A DNA stretch of 64,000 bases from Acanthaster planci (lineage: Eukaryota; Echinodermata; Asteroidea; Valvatida; Acanthasteridae). The notes under the pieces were generated by a model that saw only the letters and a list, made by a program, of their open reading frames with translations, did no database searches and was not told where the DNA came from. The DNA lies in assembly GCF_001949145.1 (NCBI RefSeq), contig NW_019091364.1, forward strand, positions 1,674,516 to 1,738,515, given 5' to 3'. Shown here piece after piece: positions 46,501 to 57,215 of the stretch; position 1 is the stretch's first letter; each line of letters opens with the position of its first letter. Position numbers and translations under genes: made by a program.

Positions 46501-49500
46501 AGGATTCTCTTCAAGAAGTCCTCCAACCTTTCAAGCAGAGTATCATCTCGATAATCCCTGACCTTGGACCCCCTGGCTACCAGCAGAACCCTCCAGTCCC
46601 CGACGACAACGAAGCGGAAGCCTGGGCCAATGTGGACCACCTGGCCAAGGCCTACCAGGCAGTCCTGGACGAGTACCAGGACCGGTACCGGGCCTACGAG
46701 GAGCTGGTCCAGAAGTACGGCTTCGGCGACGACGCGGAGCTGAACGCGTACGCCGCCCAGATGCAGCAGAAGTACAAGAGCATCATCCGCCGGCTGCAGG
46801 CCGAGGAGCGAGAGAACCTGCGGAAGCTCTACAACCTGTACTACCAGAAATACCTGAGCCTACTGGAGGCGGAGACCGGGGGTAGTCAGGGGCAGACGGA
46901 CTCACAGGATGAGTGGGTTGGCAACGGAGGGTACGGGAACAATGAGGATTGGAAGGGTCTGTACAAGCTGAGACTCCTGAAGGAGTACTTGCAGGTAATC
47001 AGATGACGACCTGAAGTCGAATGTTATCATTTATGAAGCCAGGGGTGGGAGGGCGCTCAAAACAGACGGGAGAGCGGCATCTGTAGTGAATGGCATCATA
47101 GAGGGGTTTGCTTGGCCGCCATCTTGTGGCCTGTGCTTTTTGTTTCACAAGGTACCGGTATGCACGAAGAAGGTTTCCCCTTGGGACAAAAGAATTGCCC
47201 TGCAAGATGGCTACCATGCAAAGCTTCTATTGGCTAGGGTGTTGCATCCAGTCTGTCTCGGCCATGACATGAAGAAGGAATAACCTTGTGTTTTTTGGGG
47301 GGAAGAGGAAAGAAGAAAGTTTTGTAGGATTTTGTAGGATTGGGGAAGGTAGTGTTGGGCCACTTTGACTGTACATGGGGCTTGATGCTCTTTACAGTTT
47401 TAGTCAAGGAAGAGGTGACATCTTTTGAAAGAAAGTGACCTTGAGCACATATCTTTATTGTGATATTGTTGGTCTTTATCAGCTCCTGTACAATGAGAAC
47501 CGTGATCGCTGGGTGACATCCTCAGAAGCGTCCGAAGACTCGTACGTGTCCTCGTCAGATGAAACGTATCCTCTGGAGACCTTCCTGGAGGAATGGAATG
47601 GTGACTTTGACAACGAGCTGCCTATTGAGGATGCGGTTGCCGTAGAAACAGGGGTTGCCGAGCCACCATACCAAACTCAGGAGGGAGAAGGTAATTCCGC
47701 CTGCCGATCTTGTCAATCTGAAACCAGGCGCAGTTAATTTTTTCAATTGTCTCGGAAATTGATTCATTCACACACGTTATTCCTGCCCGTGATCTGTTCG
47801 GCCAAATGAAACGTTCCTTCTTCTCCGAGCGATGCCGACACTGCCCATTCTCCAGGTTGCGAGGTTTTGTTCAGGATGCTGTCCTCCGCTGTAGACCATA
47901 AATGATTCATGTAGCGTGTAATTACAACCTTCTCCTGCACTAGTCAAGTCAATCATAAGTCTGGTCACGGAATACTGGATGAGCAGTGTCAACGGAATGC
48001 CACTTACACAGAGCATCGGAACACTTTTTGCCCTGATGACTTACAGCATGATATGGTATGCGGTCATATTTTAGGAGGGCAGTGGATGAGAAGGATGTAG
48101 ACGTGTTTCATAACTTGTAAGATGAACAATAGACCTTATGCACAAGGGAGCCATTTTGATCGTGTTCCCTGAATGTATCTTAGTCGGCGCTTATCCAAAA
48201 GGCCAAATGTGGAGGCGCCAGACTATTTTTTTTGTTCTGATCCCGGTACGGTGTGCCAGGGAGAAATTCAGAAGTGCCAAATTTTGTGTTTGCTCGATGA
48301 ACAAGCAATGTGATCTTGCTTGTTTTGGGGGGGGTGGAATGGAGTGAGTGCTTGACCAGCAGGAGGTGAAGATTTTGAAGTATTTAAGTTTATGTCTGTG
48401 CACCACTACGCATGCATTTTTCTGGTCATCACTTCGATATGGGTAATTCCAGAAATTAGGGGGTCTATTTTTTTGGGTCCCAGTCACATCTGATTTTGTA
48501 AGTTCAGAACACATTTTCTTATTTCCAAGAGTGATGAATTAGTGCAAATTACATGCCAAACAAATAGTAATAGTTTGAAATCAATTCTGGTGATATTTCC
48601 ACGTCAAATAACAACGGTCAGATGTAACAGGGACACGAAAATGTCACACTTTTGGACCCCTCATTTCTGAAATTCCCCGTACCGCAAACCTACATTGGTT
48701 TTAGTTATTGAAATACACCTCGGAAGAATTACATGTCTGTTCGTCATATTTTTTCTCCCTTGTACTTTAAGGTAATCCGTATGATGTGTTTGACAATTTG
48801 GACGGGGGGTATTGGAAGACCCTCACCGCTGAGGAAAAGAACGAGTTCATCAATGAGATCCTTCAGCTTGAGGGGGACGATGTGGGTGTCACCAAGGAGA
48901 CGGTTGACGGGGACAGGGAGGATGGAGGAGACAAGGAGGATGAGAAAGATGAGGGTGCGGAGACTGCCGTGGAGGGCACAGGGGAGGATAAGACGGAGGC
49001 TCCCCTCAGCAAAGGTGAGATGCACGCTGTTGGCTACTAGTTTGAACTGAGACTGCTGATACGGGCTCATCCATGATTGTAGAAATCTTGAAATCGTCTG
49101 GATGAATGACTTTTTGGCCATTTATTACATTTTCACTGCCTATTTCATGGAGCTGAAATGTGATTAGCACTGAGAAATCTTTGATCGCCAGAAAAGGGTT
49201 ACCAGCCAAAATGTCATAAGATGCATGTGTCGAGTGACTGGTGCCCAGCAGAAATTTTCGAAACACCACCAGTTGCTGAGCACAGTTGGTCAGTGTTTTG
49301 TCGGCCTTGCATAAGGACTCTTACAGTTGGTACTTGACCAGTTGACGTTCCTGTTTGATGTCACTTAGTTCTGAAGAGCGCATCTGAATTCACCAACTCT
49401 ACACTGTTCTGTGTGTCATGAACGTTTGCGAAGAGTGACTCCGCCAGAGCTAATTAAAGTTGATTGATTCATTGTTGACGGGTGAAGAAGAGTGTCCTCC

Positions 49501-52500
49501 AGTCGCCCGGTTTTTGACCGGTTCAGACCCCTGCACTGCATTTTGATGCGATAACAATTTCAGAAGCCCCATCAGCAATTCCCAACGAGAGCTCTCAGGA
49601 GTAGCTTGACAGCACTTGCAACGACGTCGATTTCAAAACTTTGGCATTCATCCCTGGTGCCCTCGGGCACGTCCTTGCATTTGACCTTTGTGGAGATTTC
49701 ATTTTTCACAGTTCAACATCAAATCAATCCGGTGGGCCCTTGTCGCACGTCTCCCGTTTTAGAATTGACGTCTGGGATCATATTTTGCAGCAGTGTTCGT
49801 CACCCACGCACCGACAGTTGTTCCCAATATCCCCGGGTCGTGAAATTTCATTCATCTTTGTCACCTTTGGTTGCACGCCGTCTCGGATACAGTGCAAAGA
49901 TATGAATTAACCAAAGAGAAAGGAACTTGGAAAGTGTGAAAACAGATTAAATGCATTGCTGATAATATGCACTACTAATGACAGACAAGTAGTTGAAATG
50001 ATAATCAACCGAGTCGGGAATCAAAGATGATTTTAAATTTCAAATTTGATAGTTTTGGCAGGACTGTAAGTTATACCTGTTGCCCCTGGAGGTTAGTCAG
50101 AGAATCAGTTGCTGGATATGAGAAGTAGTGTAATGTAATAGGAATGAAATGGCCATGTTGCCGAGGGGCACAGACGCACGTACGGTGTTGAGTGTCGGCA
50201 ACCAAACTGAGAATGAAGCTGGATGCTGTACTTAATAGATTTTGAATTTTTCAAGTGGTATGTTTTCCTACGTCTTTTTTACCCTGCACTGAGCATTTGG
50301 GGGAGGCAGGTTCCCAGGATTTTTCATAGGCAGGGGTCGAAACCGGACAGAGTACTGTTGGAACAATTACTCCTTTCCCGCATCGCTAGAATAGTCGCAC
50401 CCGAAGAAGTCCGGGGCTGTGAAACTTCTCAACCAAGAGTTGAAATGAATTGGTGAAGACATTTTATTTTAACCTTGCTTCCATTTCACTTTTGAAGTTA
50501 GATTAAGAATGACCACTTGACACGAGACCTCACAATGAATTGATCCAGAATTTCCTACCAGTAGTGTGGAAAACAGGCACTTTTGGGTTGCTCTGGCAAT
50601 ATTTTTGTCCTGTTGGTAGGACATTCCATATGGGGTCGACAGTATAAAAAAGAGATTTTCCCCCTTGGGTTGGAGCCAAAAGTAAGGTTTGGCACCAGTG
50701 AGAACCATCAAATGAACCAGGGGTGCCCTTACGGTTGGGAAAGGGGGTAGAGCGTATCCTCTCTTATAGGATAGTTTCACTGAAGTTCACCTGTCTAATC
50801 GAAAGCCTCGGTTCTTGTTTTTTCCTCCTTCTAGGTCAGGGGGTCGGGGAGCCGGGTAAGGAGTACGTTGAACCCTTGAAGCAGCCCAAGGACTCGGGGA
50901 ACAACTTGGATGCCAATCTGGCCAAGAAGGATGAAGGTAAGGGATCCTGTCAAAACACAGATCAAACTTTCTTGGTTTTTCTTTCTTTTATCCCCGACCT
51001 TCTTGGACCTTCTAAATCCCTCCGGACATTTTGTGGAGGATTTTGCAGGATTGGTTCCATTGTCGCCTGCTCTTCCAGTGCCAGGGGTTAACACACATCT
51101 GTGATAATGTACTGGATGAATGATATCAGCAATTTAGAATGCATGTTCTAAGCGCTTGTCACGGTTATTTTCAGTGTTGTCATTTTTGGGTGTAACATGA
51201 AATAATTTTGAAGCCACGTTTTGCTTTTTAAATTGCGGCCAAGTTTCCATGGCTTGGTATTTCTGGCTGTTGGTAAATTCTGAAAGAAATGCATTTCCCA
51301 TCAGCATACGTATAACAGGTCTGACCATACCAAGAATGGGAGCTTCTAGTTTCCTTGAAAAAATTCTTTTTTATATCCAGACTGAACTGCAGAGACATGG
51401 TTATTGATTGTTACGTCAAGTCATTTGACAATAGCACGGCGCTCTCCATTAATAAGGTCACATGCATTATTTGACACCAGAACTTAGATTTCACAGACTC
51501 AGTTTAACGATGCATGACATTTGCCGCAGAATGGCTAAAATATCCAAATTGTTGATAGAGAAATTCCCCTGGTGTGAGCTGTAAATACCAGGAAGCTTTT
51601 ATGGACCCGAGCCGCTGGAAATATTTAGTCAAAAAATCTGAGGAGAGTCCTTTGGATAACTCGCTGCTTTAAAGAATTTTCCATTGTGTTTAACTTTCCA
51701 TTCCCTCCCCCGGCTGCTATTTTTATCGCTATCTGGCCATCTGTCTTGTCTCCCCGGGGTGTAATAAGCACTAATAAATTACCCCCCGTCCCCCTCAACC
51801 GGACCGTCACTCAGGCATGCACAGCGATGTTGGATGAATCGCGACGTGAGACGACTGGAAAAAGAGTCGATGACATTCATGTTCAAACCTTATTTGCAAT
51901 CCAAATTGGGGGGGGAATCAATTATGGCTGTTGCAAGGCCGGGGACGGATCGGCACTAAAACGACTAACGTGTGCGTGTGGTGAATGTCACAGTGACTGG
52001 TGGATAAGCCTCGATGTAACGATACGTGTATGTGGACTCCAGCAGGGTGTAGCTCAAGTACTCAACTGCCACACTTAAAAATCCCGGCCCCCGGTGGAAA
52101 CCCGGGTATTTCAAAAAGGAACGTCCAACATTACATGTACATGCACCCCTGAGGTCTGCGTTTGTCACCGTCGTAGTTTTGCCTACCAGTTGGTGGCAAA
52201 AGTACGGCTGATCATCAACACAAAAGCCAAAGAACAATACACTTGAGTGTTGAAATATCTCACGCGGCTATCAACCACTTCATGTATACAATAGACACTA
52301 CTATTGAATACTGAAATGAAAATATCACCCTCTGTGAAAATAGTGTGGCCCATGTACATCTTGAGGGGTTAACAGTCACTGTTATGGATGCTAGCTTGCA
52401 GACAGAGCTTTTTTTTTTGAGAGCTTCTGATGAACTACAAACGACACTTGGACGTGCGGAGAGGGGCCTAGGGAGTGTGCATGATGAGTTATGACCGGGC

Positions 52501-55500
52501 CGGTGGCATTTGGCAGGATGTCCGTGCACGTGCACAGAGAAGGTCCTCAGGTCATGCAACCCCAGGCGCGTCAAATTTTCATAGCTTGCATCAGTCATCG
52601 TGGGGCGCTTACAGTGTTGGTGCCAGCCTGTGTAAAAGTCCTTGTGACTGCGGTTTCTCTTCGCCAGCAGAGCATGGCAAAGATGGAGAGAGATTACCTC
52701 CCTCTTTCCTGGCCTCGATAAATGCATGCAGGCCTTGCTAAGTGCTAACATGTGGACTGGCTGACTACGTGTCACGAAAGCCAGCCCGGGACGAAGACAG
52801 TCTAAGAGTGAAGCAGCCAGAAGTCCTCACTGCTTCAGGGCCTCTTGTCCACAGGTTTATCTTCCATGCAGTCCTCATAGTCTCAGGATCGATGGATTCA
52901 TTGAATTGTTGAGCCTCAACTGATCCCTGACAGCCAATGCTAAAGGGGGGGCGCAAGCAGTTCATCCACAGTGCTGAGTCTGATTGGTACTTTTGTCATC
53001 GGTTCTGGTGGATGGATTAACCTCTCAATCTGTTTTTGTAAAAACAGAGTCACATGTTGGTGCATGTATCTGTGTCACTGTTTGTGCGACTATCGACAGC
53101 CGAGTTTCAGGAATGCGAGGAGATTGGAAGGGACTTGCAGTGGGCTTGTGCACCCTGTCTGTAGTTGGTACTCGTGTAACCGGTCCTCAACTTTGGATGC
53201 ATTGATTCCAGTGTGACTGACAGAGGAATCTTCAGTTGTACACTATCTCAACACTAATCAGTTTGATTTCTTGATGTGCTTCCAAACTTCCTCGGTACCC
53301 ATGCCACCGTTCCCTTGAGTGGCTGATGGGTATTCATGGTCATCTTTTGTCGCCTGCAGCAGGGCAGCGAGGCTGTTATCCTCAAGACCCACACTGATCC
53401 AGCTTGCCAGGTTTGGTTGACACCGATTGCTGGTGTATCTTTGTGTGTGTAAGTTTGTGCACATGCCCCCCCACAGTCTCAGATGTTTCTCTTTCAGGGG
53501 GGTCTGTGTTTATGAGAGAGTTCTCTCCTCATCACAAATGCATCGTAGAGATGGAAGATCGTATCGTCTTTTTTCACACTTTGGTACGGTGGGCCTACAT
53601 GTGCATATCCATGTATCAGCACTTGAAGAAGAAAAATTGTTTAGACGCCTTTTTTAGGAATAAGAACTTCAACTGTACTTTTGATACGGGCGATTCACCG
53701 TAGTGCGCCTCCAAGAGTTTGCAACACGTTGACCAATCACAAGGCACGAAATTTGTCGACCCTTTTCAGACGTGCATTGGGTCGGCAGATTTCGCGCACT
53801 GTGATTGGTCCATTCCTTGCAAACTCTTGGAAGCGCTCTATTGTGAAACGCCTGAATTGATTGATAACAATGAAAGACAGTGCTGGGAAAATGTTCATGT
53901 GCATCTACATGTAGGCTACTTGTACCCTGTGCTATGCGGCCATCTTAGAGGGCATTTTTTTGGCGTAGTTTCATTCGTGTTAAACAGTGAATGCACAGAA
54001 GGGTCTACCCACGTCTGCACAACTGCACCACTCTCCAACATCGCCGTTGTGAAGAGGGTGTTTCACAGGGGATTGCTAGATGTTTGTTGAAAGGCACGTA
54101 TCTTGGGTATGTTGGAAATAGATGTACCACGTGTACAGGAATCTTTGAGAGAAAGGGAAAAAACCCTACTCAAATTTACTGAATGACAAAAGAACTTTCA
54201 TAAACTCTGCAAAAATGCAGAGATCTTTATAATTTTGAAGTACACAGCCACCGTATCTCTGCTTTCTAAAATGTAAATCAAAATGCTTCGGCTTAAGTTG
54301 GTTGAATTAGACAGACCATGAGTTCATATTACAGTGAATTTCGTCATTAAAGAGACGTTGATGGATAATGCTCAATGCATTTGGCCCGGAGCCACGCTAC
54401 TAGCAAGATGGATTACCATGGCAATCGATGATTGGCATTCTGGAGAGCCCAAAGAGTGTTCGATTTCCCCGTCCCCAATCCGAATCGGTTTCGTCTCCGG
54501 TTTCCCGTTGATGAGATTTCCACCGAACGACCTTTTTCCTGCGCCGCCGGACCGCTAGCCGTTCTACCCCTTTTATGGTTAGTCCATGCCGTTGGACGGC
54601 CGGTGATAATTTAGTTTCTCCCGCATTCAAGGTGTTGCCAGCCGGGATATTTGTGCAAGTGCCTGCCAAAATCAAATTAACGTCTTGACTGCGCGGCACC
54701 GGGCCCAGTCAAGACGACAAAAGCGAAAATATTTTCCTCCAGTTGCGGCAAAGCACTCGCGATTAATGAAGACGCGGGCAGTGAAAGAAAGTGAAACTGC
54801 AACAGGATATCTTAAGTTGATTGAGCTTGACTCGAAAATGCTGCGTGCAGGAGCTCCATTTGATGAGGCAACACAAGAGGGAAATAAATATTTGGACCAA
54901 ACGGGGCATACTTCACAGATATTGTGCGGAGCAGTCAGTGCGATCCCTCATCTTTTATTTCAATTTGAGTTTATTATTTTTTAATTCACTTGAGGAATAC
55001 GATACCTTTGATTAAACCTGTCTCCACAGAATTCCTTATGATTTTTGCCACTCAAACGGAAAGTGAAATTCCTTCTAATGCTTTTCATTTTTTTTTTCAA
55101 TCCACTAACTCTCTTCCTCCCCCCCCCCAGGATCATATATGTGCATTGACATGTAAGTTAATTAATAATTGCCGTCTGAGACGAGGGAAAAACTTTTGCA
55201 AATAAAACGTTCAGCATAAAAAGGTGGAGGCTTGCATGGGATGAACTGCATGTTGAAAATTCCCCACGGTTGATTTTAACAGCAGGTAGTTGGGGGCAAA
55301 TAACTTCACATCTGGCTAATTCACATTAGCGTTCTTCTCTTCTTTCTGCTTACATTTTTGGGACGACTCGTGTTCCGAGCAACTTGAGTACTTGCCTGTA
55401 GAATTGTTCCAAAAGATGGAAACAGTTGGTAAATTCATGATACTGAACAAGGTAGCCATGTGCACGTACATGAACGGAGAGAAACAAATGCACATCCATG

Positions 55501-55991
55501 TACTTGACCTCCATTCCAGCAGTGAGAGGCTGATTTCATAAATCAGTCCTGAATAGTGAAACAAAATCCCACTCCAAAAAAATCACTCTAGTTTACACAG
55601 AAGTTGTTAAGTTCGGTGTTCAGCTGGAGCCGAAAAATAAATGTACAAGAAATGGTAGATGTTTGAAATTGTACTCAATGAACACACAGACGTCACAGCA
55701 TGTGTGCATTTGTTTCTGTTTGTGCGTACAGAATTAGTTGGAGAGCGCCCTCGTTCGATAATGCTCACAAGCCATTGCATGCGCCAACCATAGTCTAGCA
55801 CTTGAATGAAGCACTGAGTGATGTCACTATCTGTCATGGGTGTTTTTCTATTTTATTCTCGAAGATGCATTTTCCGTGGTAACACCAGAGCCTGCCAAGA
55901 AGGGTCCGACCGTACCCCCTACCAAACCAACCACCTCCCAGCAGACGACGTTTGCTCCCAGTGGCTACGTCTTTATCGCCCTACAATCTGG
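31482..55991 (+). CDS. PTPRN: IA-2/phogrin-type receptor tyrosine phosphatase-like protein, 5' (lumenal) part
   Basis: Dense-core vesicle membrane protein family (PTPRN, PTPRN2, worm ida-1). Eight exons recognised: 31482-31560, 42368-42415, 43588-43730, 46503-46994, 47483-47690, 48772-49014, 50835-50936, 55865-55991; 1442 nt in one frame, 480 residues, open at the 3' end in phase 2. Order: signal peptide (1 to about 20), RESP18-homology domain (about 27-110) with Cys spacing GC-x5-C-x5-C-x8-C as in IA-2, a Tyr- and Glu-rich predicted coiled coil (about 175-245), acidic linkers, a KK dibasic site (450-451), then GYVFIALQSG, which resembles the GYIVTDQ start of the mature ectodomain. The first intron is 10.8 kb, as in vertebrates where exon 1 also ends just before the GC of this domain. 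Transmembrane and phosphatase exons are expected downstream. One gene probably represents both PTPRN and PTPRN2. Confidence 0.85.
32811..32830 (+). repeat. (TAA)n microsatellite
   Basis: Six to seven AAT/TAA units followed by a T-rich stretch. Confidence 0.85.
37598..37832 (+). mobile_element. MITE family B, copy 2 (best preserved)
   Basis: Ends TAATTCCAGAAATAAGGGGT and ACCCCTCATTTCTGGAATTA are near-perfect ~20-bp inverted repeats bounded by TA, as in Tc1/mariner-type elements. No coding capacity. Confidence 0.8.
40410..40490 (+). repeat. tRNA-like SINE head
   Basis: A-box-like TGGTCGAGTGGTTA and B-box GGGTTCGAGTCC at tRNA spacing, with a CTCGG/CCGAG acceptor-like pairing. The middle arm does not form a proper 7-base anticodon loop, so this is more likely tRNA-derived than a tRNA gene. 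Confidence 0.55.
42368..42415 (+). CDS. PTPRN: IA-2-like exon 2 (48 nt): first Cys motif of RESP18-HD
   Basis: Encodes GCRFSPICREDEVCAE (human IA-2 GCLFDHRLCSPREVCVQ). Acceptor TTTTCCCACTCTCAG, donor GTAAGT. Symmetric phase 1-1 exon. Confidence 0.92.
43588..43730 (+). CDS. PTPRN: IA-2-like exon 3: rest of RESP18-homology domain
   Basis: Encodes DKLFGTCVQRLTSYLP and LKRLKDVVQYLLDEGFAWED (human DGLFGQCQ ... LQRLQGVLRQLMSQGLSWHDD). Acceptor TTTTGGAACAG, donor GTTCGT. In mammals this domain drives condensation and sorting into secretory granules. Confidence 0.92.
44878..44945 (+). repeat. tRNA-like SINE fragment
   Basis: A-box-like TTGAGTGGGTAAGGCG and B-box-like GGGTTCAAATCC in an IA-2 intron. 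Degenerate. Confidence 0.45.
46503..46994 (+). CDS. PTPRN: IA-2-like exon 4: Tyr-rich predicted coiled coil
   Basis: 164 codons, phase 0 at both ends, GC-rich. Starts DSLQEVLQPF and contains a long charged helix with regularly spaced Tyr (DEYQDRYRAYEELVQKYGF, LYNLYYQKYLSLLEAE). I do not recognise this segment in vertebrate IA-2. Acceptor TTTTTTCTTCCAG, donor GTAATC. Confidence 0.85.
47483..47690 (+). CDS. PTPRN: IA-2-like exon 5: acidic lumenal segment
   Basis: Encodes LLYNENRDRWVTSS, SSSDETYPLETFLEEW and a Glu-rich tail. Acceptor GGTCTTTATCAG, donor GTAATT. Phase 0 to 1. Confidence 0.82.
48444..48674 (+). mobile_element. MITE family B, copy 3
   Basis: Direct-orientation copy of 37598-37832 with the same internal order (GTAAGTTCAGAACACATTTT, then GATGTAACAGGGACAC). 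It lies about 100 bp upstream of IA-2-like exon 6. The right end is partly decayed. Confidence 0.8.
48772..49014 (+). CDS. PTPRN: IA-2-like exon 6: very acidic segment
   Basis: Encodes GNPYDVFDNLDGGYWKTL, EEKNEFINEILQLEG, then Asp/Glu/Lys repeats. 243 nt, phase 1-1. Acidic lumenal tracts are common in granule proteins. Donor GTGAGA. Confidence 0.82.
50835..50936 (+). CDS. PTPRN: IA-2-like exon 7 (102 nt)
   Basis: Encodes GQGVGEPGKEYVEPL and a Lys/Asp-rich end. Acceptor TTTCCTCCTTCTAG, donor GTAAGG, phase 1-1. Low complexity; call rests on phases and splice sites. Confidence 0.7.
53705..53836. repeat. 132-bp foldback (long inverted repeat)
   Basis: Left arm GCGCCTCCAAGAGTTTGCAA and right arm TTGCAAACTCTTGGAAGCGC; the complementarity continues inward through GACCAATCAC/GTGATTGGTC and CGAAAT to GTCGACCC/GGGTCGGC. 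About 58 bp per arm at roughly 80 percent. MITE-like or able to form a hairpin RNA. Confidence 0.75.
55865..55991 (+). CDS. PTPRN: IA-2-like exon 8: dibasic site and start of mature ectodomain
   Basis: Encodes FSVVTPEPAKKGPTVPP, a Pro/Thr stretch, then SGYVFIALQSG. Acceptor TTTCTATTTTATTCTCGAAG, donor GTAAAT. Enters phase 1, leaves phase 2. The KK precedes GYVFI as the IA-2 processing site precedes its ectodomain. Confidence 0.75.
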
Positions 55992-56039
55992 GTAAATACT
56001 CCTTTGTTTTTCTGGTTCTGTGTATTGTGGTATTGTGCC

Positions 56040-56085
56040 TGTGGCTTTTAATTGGGAGGTCAGGGGTTCGAATCCACTTGCTGGT
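56040..56085 (+). repeat. tRNA-like B-box fragment
   Basis: GGGGTTCGAATCC matches a pol III B box; a clear A box is not seen upstream. Probably a SINE remnant. Confidence 0.35.
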
Positions 56086-56984
56086 CCTGTCTACATCGAC
56101 TTGTACATCTAGCCCGCCACCCCAGTATTAGAAACTAGTGGTTCCTGTTAGTTGCAGGGTGTAGAATAAACAGTTCCACTTCAAACCTCTGATGCTTGGA
56201 ATTGGGATTTCCCTCAGTCCGGAGACGAAATGGCTTTGTGGCCACTCGTGCACACAGAGAAAGAAGCCGTGAAGGTTTGCAAATTAGTACCATTTTTGTG
56301 CCCCCCCCCAGCAGATCTTGTGCATGTGTCACACAGCACAAATGCCTAGTATCAAACGCAAAGACTCTCCGGAAACATTTCACCAAAAAAAAGAAAAATA
56401 CTCAAGTCTGTCAAAATGTTAACCGCCGTTGACACTGTAAGCACGACTGTTTAGTCACCAAGGCCCCTACCCATGTCAAGTGGAATTCAAAAAAAAAATC
56501 AATGCAGGAGAAAGGTTGCATACATTGCCCTTTGCCCACCTGAAGAATTGAGCGCCTTGCTTCAGCAAAGTAGTTTTCATATCTGATAGAATTTAAAGCA
56601 TTGATCTGTCAGCAAAATCAAATACTGTGTAGAAATGTAGGGAGTGCTTAAAAATACCGAGATGATAGCTGTCAGACAGAATGGACGAGGAGTCTTTTAG
56701 ACGCTGTCGGGAAAAGCTGCTGTAACTCGGAGGCTGTATCAGCATGGGGCAGATTGTGGTTACGGTCTTGGGCTCTAATGGATGACAGAGCCACGGTGAC
56801 TGAAAGTGCAGTAATACTCATTGAAATTTCGCAGGCCGGGACATAAAACCTTCCTCAATGCTCGTGTCCTTTTTCCCCAGAGATGCCTTTCGTCCAAGCT
56901 CCTTTTTTTTGGTTAAACCTGGGGGCTCCTTTAAAAAAAAAACTCCATGAACGACCACTTTCAAAATGTCCTCTAAATCACAGC

Positions 56985-57215
56985 TGGGATTCGGGGTCCA
57001 AAAGTGTGACATTTTTGTGCTGTTGTTACACCTGCCTGACCTGTGTAATTTGACATACATGTAGAAATATCACTGAAATTGATTTCAAGTGATTACTATG
57101 TGTTTGGCAGGTAATTCACTCGTAGAAATTAGAGAAGGCGTTCTGAACTTACAAAATCATATGTTGGATGTGACAGGGACACACACGAAATTGGACCCCT
57201 AATTCTTAGAATGAT
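56985..57215 (-). mobile_element. MITE family B, copy 4
   Basis: Same orientation as the copy at 14774. Shows GGGGTCCAAAAGTGTGACAT near the left end and GGACCCCTAATTCTTAGAAT at the right; termini are worn. Confidence 0.65.

Noticed and set aside
52260-52775. 171-residue minus-strand frame in an IA-2 intron
   Set aside because: No domain, conserved motif or splice context recognised; Ser/His/Arg-rich chance frame.
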